Below, one piece after another: positions 8,985 to 17,047 of a DNA stretch of 64,000 nt. Source of the stretch: Clostridia bacterium (GTDB lineage Bacteria > Bacillota > Clostridia > Christensenellales > Borkfalkiaceae); NCBI GenBank assembly GCA_017504165.1, contig JAFVRR010000011.1, positions 186,001 through 250,000 on the forward strand. The letters run 5' to 3'. Position numbers and translations under genes: made by a program. Each line of letters starts with the position of its first letter. Within the stretch, counting starts at the first letter, position 1. The notes under the pieces were generated by a model that was given only the letters and a program-made list of their open reading frames with translations, searched no databases and was not told the DNA's origin.

Positions 8985-10714
8985 TATTTAATTTTATAAA
9001 AAGTATCGTAAAGGTCACTATTAATTTTAATTAAAACGTCTTTATCTATTTTAAGAACTCTATCAAAAGTAAATAAACCGTTAATTTCTTCTTCAACGTC
9101 GGTAAGTTGTGTGTAAACCGTTGCTGATAAACCTTCATTTTCAATTAGTGGGAATACTTCATTGCGATATAAATTTTCATACGCTTTAGTAAAAGAATTG
9201 CCCTCTTTAAATAATTTATAGCCGAATTTTTTACTAGTAAAAGTATGATTTTCAAGCGGGTAGGAATAACCGCCAAACTCTGTTAAGGCGAGTACGCGTT
9301 TATTATCGTTTTTAGGTTTAGCCTTTCTAAAGTAAATGTGTTTACTGTTAACGTCGCCCGCGTCTTTATCAATCCAACCGCTAGCGTGGTCGTAAAGTCT
9401 AGACGGGTCAATCGATCTTAAATATTCGGTAACCTTAACCGAGTCGAATTGTCCCCAACCTTCGTTAAACGGAGAGTAAAGGGCTAAACTTACAACGTTG
9501 TATAAGTTATCCATCATTTCCGTTGCCTCAAAGTAGTATTGTTTGCGAGATTCTTCGTTTTCTCTTCCAAAAACTTTAAAGTTTTCATCGTTAAGGTCAA
9601 CTTTTATAAATGGAAATAGTGCAAGGCGAATAGGAGAGTATTGTTTACCGCCGTTAAGCATATCTTGCCACACGGTAATACCTAAAATATCGCAGTAGTA
9701 ATACCAAAGCATAGGCTCAACTTTAATGTGTTTTCTAAGCATATTAAAGCCAAGGTCTTTAACGTTTTTAATTTCATTATAAAGGTCAAAGTTTGTTTTT
9801 GGGGTGTAACTTCCTTCAAAGTAGCCTTGGTCAAGTAAACCGTTATAGAAAAACTTTTTATTGTTTAAAGTAAAATACCACTTGCCGTCGATAAATTCTT
9901 TAGAAAACTTTCTTATACCAAAATAACTTTCAACCTTGTCCTTTTTAGACGTTAATGTAATAGGGTATAATTCAGGATTATCGGGCGTCCATTCTTTAAA
10001 AGAAGACACGTCAATATCAATGCTTTCGTTAGATTTTACCTTATATTTAAAAGTAGTTTCTTCATTTTCTAATACAATAGTGCAGTCTTCGTCATTAGAC
10101 GTAACTACTTTAACGTTTAGCGTTTTATCATCGTAGTTTGGAAGAAGGCGTAAAGATTTAATATAATTGTCGTAAACGCTTTCTAACCACACGCTTTGCC
10201 ATAAACCGCTAGTAGGTTTATACCAAATGCCACCGTTTTTGTAACGCTGTTTACCGCGTCCGTAAACGTCTGAACTGCAGTCGTCCGTAATGAGCAAATA
10301 TATTTCGTTTTCGCCTTTAACGATAAAGTCGGTTATGTCGAAACTAAACGCATTATATCCGCCTTTATGTTCGCCGACGAAACTGCCGTTAATATATGCT
10401 TTACACACTTGGTCGCACGCGCCAAAGTTAATTAAAACTCTATCTTTTAAAAAGTCTTTAGAAAGGGTAAAAACGCGCCTATAGTGCAAAAACTCGCCAC
10501 TGTGAAGGGTTTTATTAACAGTAGAAAGTTCGGTTTCGGGCGAGTAGGGAACTAAAATTTTACCGTCGTAATTTAAAGGTTTTTCGCTAGAGTTATTAAT
10601 AGCGTAATCCCATTCGCCGTTTAAAGTTAGGTAACTATCTCTTTTAAATTGAGGGCGAGGGTATTCGGATAAAGGTATTAAATTGTCTAAATTAAAATTA
10701 GGTTTAATTATCAT
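8984..10714 (-). CDS. GH2-family glycoside hydrolase (beta-galactosidase/glucuronidase type)
   Basis: A 576-residue GH2 enzyme with the full short architecture. An N-terminal jelly-roll sugar-binding domain (about 20-180, LNGEWDYAIN, GGIWYKPTSGLWQSVWLE) is followed by an Ig-like domain (about 180-265) and a TIM barrel. The acid/base Glu is E418 in SPFNEGWG and the nucleophile Glu is E479 in ALTEFGGY. No signal peptide, so it acts on imported glycosides. It converges on the GH20-malQ-GH2 operon and diverges from the two-component system at 10845. Its ATG lies only 6 nt after a good -10 (AGTTTA on the plus strand at 10721) and no SD is present, so the mRNA is probably leaderless. The precise sugar specificity is open. 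Confidence 0.85.
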   Translation of the reverse strand: MIIKPNFNLDNLIPLSEYPRPQFKRDSYLTLNGEWDYAINNSSEKPLNYDGKILVPYSPETELSTVNKTLHSGEFLHYRRVFTLSKDFLKDRVLINFGACDQVCKAYINGSFVGEHKGGYNAFSFDITDFIVKGENEIYLLITDDCSSDVYGRGKQRYKNGGIWYKPTSGLWQSVWLESVYDNYIKSLRLLPNYDDKTLNVKVVTSNDEDCTIVLENEETTFKYKVKSNESIDIDVSSFKEWTPDNPELYPITLTSKKDKVESYFGIRKFSKEFIDGKWYFTLNNKKFFYNGLLDQGYFEGSYTPKTNFDLYNEIKNVKDLGFNMLRKHIKVEPMLWYYYCDILGITVWQDMLNGGKQYSPIRLALFPFIKVDLNDENFKVFGRENEESRKQYYFEATEMMDNLYNVVSLALYSPFNEGWGQFDSVKVTEYLRSIDPSRLYDHASGWIDKDAGDVNSKHIYFRKAKPKNDNKRVLALTEFGGYSYPLENHTFTSKKFGYKLFKEGNSFTKAYENLYRNEVFPLIENEGLSATVYTQLTDVEEEINGLFTFDRVLKIDKDVLIKINSDLYDTFYKIK

Positions 10715-10720
10715 AGTAGT

Positions 10721-10749
10721 AGTTTAACACAATTTATAAATATTAACAA
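10721..10749 (-). promoter_or_regulatory. Promoter of the minus-strand GH2 gene, leaderless type
   Basis: On the minus strand: TTGTTA (10749-10744), 17 bp, TAAACT (10726-10721). The ATG begins 6 nt further at 10714, where transcription itself should start. Confidence 0.6.
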
Positions 10750-10763
10750 CATTTTTTTGAAAA

Positions 10764-10792
10764 TTGACACAAAAAACCTGTTGTAGTATAAT
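10764..10792 (+). promoter_or_regulatory. Consensus promoter of the two-component operon
   Basis: TTGACA (10764-10769), 17 bp, TATAAT (10787-10792), both perfect hexamers. The leader to the response regulator is about 45 nt. Confidence 0.85.
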
Positions 10793-10844
10793 TGTTTATA
10801 CTTAGTTTACATTAAAATTATAAAATGCTTAAAAAGGAGCGATT

Positions 10845-11525
10845 ATGTTTAGAGTTTTAGTTGTAGATGACGATAAAAATATAAGATTTTTTATAAAAGA
10901 GGCGTTAGAACTTGAAAATTACAAGGTCTTCACTGCAAGAAATGGTGAAGAGGCGCTAGATATTTATGATAAAGAGTATATTGACGTAGTTATCGTAGAT
11001 ATAATGATGCCAATAATGGACGGTTACGAGTTTACTAAAGAACTTCGCTCCGTCAATAAAGACGTAATTATTCTAATGATTTCGGCAAAACAACTTTCTG
11101 AAGATAGAATTAAAGGTTTTAAAGCGGGGATTGACGATTATTTGTCTAAGCCTATAGATATAGAAGAACTTTTAATTAGAATGAAGGTGCATTTGCGTAG
11201 AATAAACGGCGCGGGCGATAAAAAATTAGTTATTGGCGACGTAATCGTAGACTATGATTCGTTTACAGTTACTAAAGGCGGTGACGTTCAAGAGTTACCG
11301 CAAAAAGAATTTTTACTTCTTTATAAATTACTCTCTTCTCCCAACAAAATTTTTACAAAAATACAACTTATGGATGAGATTTGGGGGCTTGAATGTGATA
11401 CCGGTTGGGAAACCGTGGTCGTGCACGTAGGTAGACTGAGAAAACGATTTGAAAATTATTCGGAATTTAAAATAGAAAACGTTAGGGGGCTTGGCTATAA
11501 AGCCGTAATATCAAATGAAAAATAA
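10845..11525 (+). CDS. OmpR/PhoB-type response regulator
   Basis: A 226-residue regulator. The receiver domain (1-120) has the acidic pair VVDDD (D8-D10), phospho-acceptor D52 in VDIMMPIMDG and conserved K102 in YLSKP. The C-terminal winged helix (about 130-224) has the typical PQKEFLLLYKLLSSPNKIFT, WETVVVHVGRLRKRF and ENVRGLGYK. It should bind DNA as a dimer after phosphorylation by the kinase whose start overlaps its last codons by 11 bp. Signal and targets are unknown. The lipid genes just downstream are separated by a terminator, so a regulatory link to them is only a guess. Confidence 0.93.
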   Translation: MFRVLVVDDDKNIRFFIKEALELENYKVFTARNGEEALDIYDKEYIDVVIVDIMMPIMDGYEFTKELRSVNKDVIILMISAKQLSEDRIKGFKAGIDDYLSKPIDIEELLIRMKVHLRRINGAGDKKLVIGDVIVDYDSFTVTKGGDVQELPQKEFLLLYKLLSSPNKIFTKIQLMDEIWGLECDTGWETVVVHVGRLRKRFENYSEFKIENVRGLGYKAVISNEK

Positions 11526-12567
11526 ACTAAAAACGGAAATAGAACATTTAAAATCTCTAAAAAAATTAAGATGGACGTTAATTTTAACAGTAGGTATCGT
11601 ATTAATTATAGCAATAGGCGTTGCATTATTACTTGAATATTTACTCATTTCAACAAACGTAATAACTGAAGAAATGATTAGTAATTCTTGGTTGCTTGTT
11701 GTGCTTATTTTTGGCGTTACGTCTTTTATTACAGGTACGCTTTTATTTATTTTTGCAGGGAGATTTATTCTTAATCCAATAAATAAATTGTTAGACGGAA
11801 TGAATAAATTATCAAACGGACAATACGATGCGCAAATAGAAATAAACGCCTTTCCTCAAATCACTAAGAGTTTTAACAAACTAGCAAAAGAACTTCAAAA
11901 CGTTCAAATCTTACGTCAAGATTTTATCAATAATTTTTCGCATGAGTTTAAAACGCCTATAGTTTCTATAAAAGGATTGATAGGTCTTATGAAAACTAAA
12001 AAACTCTCTAAAGAAAAAGAGCGCGAGTATCTTGAAATAATTGACGAAGAAATAAATAGGCTTTCATTAATTACTACTAACGTGCTTAATTTTTCAAAAC
12101 TAGATAATCAAGAAATTTTAACTGAATATTCTTCTTACGACGTTTCCGAACAAATTAGAAGAATAGTTTTACTATTTGAAAGACAATGGACGAATAAAAA
12201 TTTAACTTTTAAACTGGATTTTGACGAGTTTACGGTTGACGGCAATGAAGATATGCTTAAAGAGGTTTGGGTAAACTTAATCGATAACGCAATTAAATTT
12301 TCAAATGAAAATACTGAAATTGAAATAAACGTAGTTAAAAATGACAACTTTATCGTTGTTACGGTATCTAACGAAGGCGTTAAGATTTTAGATGAAGATA
12401 AAGATAAAATTTTTAATAAATTCTATCAAGCGGATAAAAGTTATTCTAAAACTGGTAACGGAATAGGGCTTTCTATCGTTAAAAAGATAGTATCACTTCA
12501 TAAGGGAAGGGTCGGTGTTGACAATATAAATAATAAAACGGTATTCACTGTGAAATTACCTTGCTAG
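11515..12567 (+). CDS. Membrane sensor histidine kinase
   Basis: 350 residues. Two membrane helices (about 20-44 and 59-81) flank a very short external loop of about 14 residues. A HAMP segment with GQYDAQIEI (about 82-135) follows. The dimerisation/phosphoacceptor motif is NNFSHEFKTP with H143, and the ATPase has the N box NLIDNAIKF (254-262) and the G2 box GNGIGLS (314-320). With so small an external loop it probably senses a membrane or intramembrane signal, like the envelope-stress kinases of Firmicutes. It is co-transcribed with the response regulator, overlapping it by 11 bp. Its stop codon lies inside the terminator stem. Confidence 0.93.
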   Translation: MKNKLKTEIEHLKSLKKLRWTLILTVGIVLIIAIGVALLLEYLLISTNVITEEMISNSWLLVVLIFGVTSFITGTLLFIFAGRFILNPINKLLDGMNKLSNGQYDAQIEINAFPQITKSFNKLAKELQNVQILRQDFINNFSHEFKTPIVSIKGLIGLMKTKKLSKEKEREYLEIIDEEINRLSLITTNVLNFSKLDNQEILTEYSSYDVSEQIRRIVLLFERQWTNKNLTFKLDFDEFTVDGNEDMLKEVWVNLIDNAIKFSNENTEIEINVVKNDNFIVVTVSNEGVKILDEDKDKIFNKFYQADKSYSKTGNGIGLSIVKKIVSLHKGRVGVDNINNKTVFTVKLPC

Positions 12568-12585
12568 TTTAGCAAGGTTTTTTAT
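12559..12585 (+). terminator. Intrinsic terminator overlapping the kinase stop codon
   Basis: CCTTGCT (12559-12565), 5-nt loop, AGCAAGG (12571-12577), then seven T. The stop codon TAG begins in the stem. Confidence 0.88.
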
Positions 12586-12655
12586 TTTGTTTATTTTCAT
12601 TTTATTTTATGATGATATATTCTTGTTAATTAACTAAGTGGGATGGTAACGAAAG

Positions 12656-13492
12656 ATGGCAAACTACATACTATATAATCCAAAAGCAAATTGTGGAAAC
12701 TCTTTAAATTCAGTAAAAGCGCTAATGGTTGTATTAGATGATAAAAGCACCTTAATCGACGTGTTTAAAATAACAAGTTACGAGCGTTTTTTTAACGGTT
12801 TAAATAAAAATGATAAAGTTTTCATTTGCGGTGGCGACGGTACTTTAAACAAGTTTATAAATAATATAAAAGATATAAAAATAGACTTAGAGGTTTATTA
12901 TTTCCCTTGTGGTACTGGGAATGATTTTTATAAAGACGTTAAAGTAAAGGATGAAGAACTTATTTTAATTAACGATTTAATTAAGAATTTACCTACGGTT
13001 AAGGTGAATGATAAAGAATATAAATTTATTAACGGCGTAGGTTATGGAATAGACGGTTTTTGTTGCGCTGAAGGTGATATTTTAAATGAAATAGGCAAAA
13101 AGGCTAATTATACAAATATTGCAATAAAAGGTCTACTTTATAAATATAAACCTTGCGATGCTAAAATTACGGTAGATGGTATGCAATACGAATACAAAAA
13201 AGTTTGGCTTGCTCCAACAATGTACGGAAAGTATTACGGCGGTGGTATGATACCTGCGCCTATTCAAAATAGGGGCGACGATAAGGTTTCCGTTATGCTA
13301 TTTCACGGCTCTAATAAATTAAAAACTTTAATGGTTTTTCCCAAGATATTTAAGGGCGAACACGTTAAATGTAAAAAGCACGTTGCGGTGCATTCTGGTA
13401 AAAATATAAAAGTTGAATTTTCTACTAAAAAACCCTGCCAAATTGACGGCGAAACTATATTAGACGTAACTTCTTATGAAGTTAATAGATAA
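12656..13492 (+). CDS. Diacylglycerol-kinase-family lipid kinase
   Basis: A 278-residue DagK/YegS/BmrU-type protein that transfers phosphate from ATP to a lipid alcohol such as diacylglycerol. The ATP-binding GGDGTLNKF (59-67) and FPCGTGNDF (83-91) are clearly visible, as are the second-domain YGIDGFCC and QIDGE motifs. It starts a cluster of three genes (spacings 13 and 28 bp) with two PlsC-like proteins and a lipid glycosyltransferase module, consistent with recycling diacylglycerol to phosphatidate or with glycolipid metabolism. The upstream region has no convincing promoter hexamers, only a weak GGGATGG before the start. Family call is firm; the lipid substrate is inferred. Confidence 0.88.
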   Translation: MANYILYNPKANCGNSLNSVKALMVVLDDKSTLIDVFKITSYERFFNGLNKNDKVFICGGDGTLNKFINNIKDIKIDLEVYYFPCGTGNDFYKDVKVKDEELILINDLIKNLPTVKVNDKEYKFINGVGYGIDGFCCAEGDILNEIGKKANYTNIAIKGLLYKYKPCDAKITVDGMQYEYKKVWLAPTMYGKYYGGGMIPAPIQNRGDDKVSVMLFHGSNKLKTLMVFPKIFKGEHVKCKKHVAVHSGKNIKVEFSTKKPCQIDGETILDVTSYEVNR

Positions 13493-13505
13493 GAGGTAAA
13501 ATATT

Positions 13506-14228
13506 ATGGCTTGCGAAAGAAAAAATTGGTTCAAAGTTTATAAAGGTTTTATAAAATTATTCAAAAAACCAACGAATTTTAAGTACGTTGGCGAAAAAAT
13601 TACTGTGCCGTCCGTTATACTTAGCAATCACGTAGGCACTAGCGCTCCGCTTTCGTTTGAACTTTATTTAGAAAACGTTCCAATGCGTTTTTGGGGAGCT
13701 AACGAAATGAATAGTGGTCTTAAAAATATGTATAAATATCAAACGGAAGTTTTTTATCACGAAAAACGCGGTTGGAATATACATCTTGCAAGAATTTACT
13801 GTTTACTTGCGTCGCCACTTACTAATATTTTCTATAAAGGTTTAAATTTAATATCTACTTATAAAGACGGTAGGTTTGTAAAAACCATTAAAGAGAGTTT
13901 TGACGCGATACAAGACGGCAATAGTTTAGTTATCTTTCCGGAAGTATCGGATAAAGGATATCTTGACGTCTTAGAAGGTTTCCATAAAGGTTTCGTTATA
14001 ATGCTAGACTACGCTTATAAAAAAGGAGTTGACTTGCCGGTTGTGGTTACATATTATCATAAAAAGTCTAACGTTCATCTAATAGATGAAAAAATAATGT
14101 ATAGCGAACTTATTAATAAATTTTCTACTTATGATGAAATTGCTAATTATTTATGCGATAGATGTAATAAATTAGGGGATATGTGTCAAAAATCTTATCT
14201 AGAAGATTTAAATTCTAAAAATAAATAG
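13506..14228 (+). CDS. PlsC-like acyltransferase-fold protein
   Basis: A 240-residue protein resembling 1-acylglycerol-3-phosphate acyltransferases. An N-terminal block VILSNHVGTSAP (N41-H42) stands where NHxxxxD is expected, and a later VIFPEVSDKG stands where FPEG is expected. The catalytic Asp of HxxxxD is Ala here (A47), so either another residue serves or the protein has a different acyl-transfer or lipid-binding role. It lies between the lipid kinase and the GT2-GtrA fusion, which ends in a second domain of the same kind. No membrane helix is obvious; it is likely membrane-associated. Confidence is moderate because the signature is degenerate. Confidence 0.6.
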   Translation: MACERKNWFKVYKGFIKLFKKPTNFKYVGEKITVPSVILSNHVGTSAPLSFELYLENVPMRFWGANEMNSGLKNMYKYQTEVFYHEKRGWNIHLARIYCLLASPLTNIFYKGLNLISTYKDGRFVKTIKESFDAIQDGNSLVIFPEVSDKGYLDVLEGFHKGFVIMLDYAYKKGVDLPVVVTYYHKKSNVHLIDEKIMYSELINKFSTYDEIANYLCDRCNKLGDMCQKSYLEDLNSKNK

Positions 14229-14256
14229 ATAGGTACAAGCATATATTAAGGTAAGT

Positions 14257-16026
14257 ATGAAAAAAAATTGTATAGTTATTATTCCGTCGTATAAACCTCA
14301 AAATGATTTTATAAATTACGCGTTAGAATTGTCTAAAAGCGTATATAAAATTATAGTCGTTAACGACGGAAGTGGTAACGAATATAATAGCGTCTTTAAT
14401 GCTATTAGTAAAATTGATAACGTTATATTAATTGCTTATAGCGAAAACAGGGGTAAAGGTTACGCTTTAAAAGAGGGGTTTAAATACGCTTATAATAATT
14501 TTGATAAAAACGCGGTAATAGTTACCGCCGATTGCGATGGTCAACATAAAATCGTAGACCTATTTAACGTTTACGATTGCGCCGTTAAAAATCCCAACGC
14601 TCTTATATTAGGTAGCCGTGATTTTACCTTAAAAAACATACCTAATAAAAGCAAAATGGGCAACGCTATAATGCGAAAAACTTTTAGTTTTTTCTACGGT
14701 GGCAACGTCTATGATACTCAAACGGGACTTCGCGCATTTTCTAATAAATTTAATAATGATTTTACTAAAGTTAAGGGGGATAGGTTTGAGTACGAACTTG
14801 CCCTTTTAATTTTTGCCCAAAAGTCGGGGATAGAGATTGTTGAAACAAAAATTACCACAGTTTACCCAAACGACCCTAAAGAACATAAATCACACTTTAA
14901 AGCAGTTAAAGACTCTTTAAAAGTGCTAGGAGTTATGCTTAAAAACATAAGTTTATATTTTATTTCAACGCTAATTGCAGGCGTAGTTGATTTAGGTGTT
15001 TTTTCGCTTTTGTCAATGGTGCTCTTTAATAAAATTAGTCCAATATTTTCGTTGATTTCGGTAGTTGTCGCTAGAGTTTTATCTTCTATTATTAATTATT
15101 TATTCAACTTTAAAATTGTTTTTAAAGGCAAAGAAAAATCTAGCATTGTTAAATATTATGCGCTATGGCTAACGATAATGGGGCTTTCCTATTTAAACGT
15201 TTTAATCTTTGGAAACTTTCTAAATAACAACTTAATTATAGTTAAACTTTTAGGAGACGCCGTTTTAGGTATTTTAAGTTACGAAATTCAATGTAAATGG
15301 GTGTTTAAGAAAGGCGCAAGTAAATTTCATGGTAATCTTGCTAATTTTTGTAAGGTTATCGTAAAATTATTTACAAAAAAGTATAAAACTAATATCAAAA
15401 AAAGTAGAAAACCGACCGTTTACGTTTGTCGCCATTTAAATATGCATGGACCTATAACAACTCTTAAAACGTTCAATTTTGATTTGCATCCGTTAGTATT
15501 AAGTGTGTTTTTTGATGAGAAAACGGCGTACAATCATCTAAAAGATTATACTTTTTCAGTAAAAAACGATAAAAAAATTAAAAAGCGCTCTTTAAAGGCA
15601 AAAGTTTCCGCTTGGTTTTTAGTAAAGTTGATAAATTCATTAAAAAGCGTTCCTGTATATCGCGGTGGGAATAAATCAATTATAACTTTAAAAAAATCGC
15701 TTGACGTTTTAAATAGTGGTGACAGTATTATAGTTTTCCCCGATATAAATTACTCTTCTAATTACGATACGGTATCTGATATATACGACGGGTTCTTATT
15801 GCTTGGTGAAATGTACAAGAAGAAAACGGGCGAAGATTTGCAATTTGTTCCGTTATATATTGACGAGCAAAATAAAACTATTGTAAGTAATAAACCTATA
15901 GTTGTTAACGATTTTAAAACAGAAAGGGAAAAGGCAAAGCAAAAAATTATTAAAAGTATAAATTTTTCTAGTGAAAATTTTACTAAAATAGAAAATATTG
16001 AAACTGTAACTAATAATAATTTATAA
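14257..16026 (+). CDS. Three-domain fusion: GT2 glycosyltransferase, GtrA-like membrane domain, PlsC-like domain
   Basis: 589 residues in three parts. Residues 1-225 form a GT2 glycosyltransferase of the polyprenol-phosphate sugar synthase type, with VVNDGSG at 34-40 and the metal-binding ADCDGQH at 91-97. Residues about 228-350 form a GtrA-like bundle of four membrane helices ending EIQCKWVFKK. Residues about 385-550 form a PlsC-like domain with CRHLNMHGPI (H393) and SIIVFPDINYS. GT2 plus GtrA fusions are known; the added acyltransferase-like tail is unusual. The HxxxxD Asp is Gly here, as it is degenerate in the neighbour at 13506. The gene follows the lipid kinase and the PlsC-like gene, suggesting one membrane-lipid pathway. 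The product and the activity of the tail are unknown. Confidence 0.75.
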   Translation: MKKNCIVIIPSYKPQNDFINYALELSKSVYKIIVVNDGSGNEYNSVFNAISKIDNVILIAYSENRGKGYALKEGFKYAYNNFDKNAVIVTADCDGQHKIVDLFNVYDCAVKNPNALILGSRDFTLKNIPNKSKMGNAIMRKTFSFFYGGNVYDTQTGLRAFSNKFNNDFTKVKGDRFEYELALLIFAQKSGIEIVETKITTVYPNDPKEHKSHFKAVKDSLKVLGVMLKNISLYFISTLIAGVVDLGVFSLLSMVLFNKISPIFSLISVVVARVLSSIINYLFNFKIVFKGKEKSSIVKYYALWLTIMGLSYLNVLIFGNFLNNNLIIVKLLGDAVLGILSYEIQCKWVFKKGASKFHGNLANFCKVIVKLFTKKYKTNIKKSRKPTVYVCRHLNMHGPITTLKTFNFDLHPLVLSVFFDEKTAYNHLKDYTFSVKNDKKIKKRSLKAKVSAWFLVKLINSLKSVPVYRGGNKSIITLKKSLDVLNSGDSIIVFPDINYSSNYDTVSDIYDGFLLLGEMYKKKTGEDLQFVPLYIDEQNKTIVSNKPIVVNDFKTEREKAKQKIIKSINFSSENFTKIENIETVTNNNL

Positions 16027-16030
16027 ACTA

Positions 16031-16059
16031 TTGACTTTTTAACTTTTTCTTATTAAAAT
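16031..16059 (+). promoter_or_regulatory. Promoter of SDR gene
   Basis: TTGACT (16031-16036), 17 bp, TAAAAT (16054-16059), about 30 nt before the start codon at 16090. Confidence 0.7.
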
Positions 16060-16089
16060 AAGAATATCAAACTATATGGAGATATAATT

Positions 16090-16890
16090 ATGGGATTTTT
16101 AAAAGGTAAAACTGCAATTATTACTGGCGCAGGCTTTGCAACTTTAAGTGACGGCCGTTGTGGTTCAATTGGTTACGGTATCGCTACTGCTTACGCTAAA
16201 GAAGGCGCTAACTTAGTTATCACGGGTAGAAACGTTAAAAAACTTGAAGACGCTAAAAAGGCGCTTGAAGAGAACTACGGTATTAAAGTTTTAATTATGC
16301 AAGCGGACGTTAATGCCGGCGCTAATAACAAGGAAGTGGTTGATAGCGTAATTCAAAAAACTATTGAAACTTTTGGTAGAATTGACGTTCTTATTAACAA
16401 TGCTCAAGCATCTGCTTCGGGCGTAACTATTGCCGACCATACTACCGAGCAATTCGACCTTGCAATTTATAGCGGTTTATACGCTACTTTCTATTACATG
16501 CAAGCGTGTTATCCATACTTAAAGGAAACTAAAGGTACGGTTATCAACTTTGCTAGCGGCGCAGGTTTATTTGGTAACTACGGTCAATGCGCTTACGCTG
16601 CTGCTAAAGAGGGTATTCGTGGTCTTACTAGGGTTGCCGCTACTGAATGGGGTAAAGACGGTATTAACGCTAATATCATATGCCCACTCGCTTGGACTGC
16701 TCAACTTGAAAACTTTGAAAAGGCGTATCCAGAGGCGTTCAAGGCAAACGTTAAAATGCCACCTATGGGACACTACGGCGATTCAGAACTTGAAATTGGT
16801 AGGGTTTGCGTTCAACTTGCTAGCCCAGACTTTAAATATTTGTCAGGCGAAACCTTAACGCTTGAAGGCGGTATGGGTCTCCGTCCATAA
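16090..16890 (+). CDS. SDR-family oxidoreductase with expanded cofactor loop
   Basis: A 266-residue NAD(P)-dependent dehydrogenase/reductase. The nucleotide-binding TGAG is followed by an insertion (FATLSDGRCGS) before IGYGIA, so the glycine-rich motif is longer than usual. INNAQ (103-107), S156 and the catalytic Y169/K173 in YAAAKEG are present, and the C-terminus ends LEGGMGLRP, typical of tetrameric SDRs. It is monocistronic between its own promoter and terminator. The substrate cannot be assigned from this context (lipid genes upstream, RNase J downstream). Confidence 0.85.
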   Translation: MGFLKGKTAIITGAGFATLSDGRCGSIGYGIATAYAKEGANLVITGRNVKKLEDAKKALEENYGIKVLIMQADVNAGANNKEVVDSVIQKTIETFGRIDVLINNAQASASGVTIADHTTEQFDLAIYSGLYATFYYMQACYPYLKETKGTVINFASGAGLFGNYGQCAYAAAKEGIRGLTRVAATEWGKDGINANIICPLAWTAQLENFEKAYPEAFKANVKMPPMGHYGDSELEIGRVCVQLASPDFKYLSGETLTLEGGMGLRP

Positions 16891-16903
16891 TTAAATAAAT
16901 TTA

Positions 16904-16931
16904 AACGCTTACTTTAGTAGGCGTTTTTTTA
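16904..16931 (+). terminator. Intrinsic terminator after SDR gene
   Basis: AACGCTTACT (16904-16913) pairs with AGTAGGCGTT (16916-16925) with one G-U pair, followed by seven T in total. Confidence 0.8.
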
Positions 16932-16982
16932 TTATCTAAATTGAAAATCGACAAGAAACGGCAAAGGTTAAACTATTATTTG

Positions 16983-17011
16983 TTTACAAACTTTTTAAAA
17001 TATGTTAAAAT
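16983..17011 (+). promoter_or_regulatory. Promoter of the RNase J operon
   Basis: TTTACA (16983-16988), 17 bp, TAAAAT (17006-17011). Confidence 0.7.
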
Positions 17012-17047
17012 AATATATATTTTAAAATTGAGGTTATAATTGTATAC

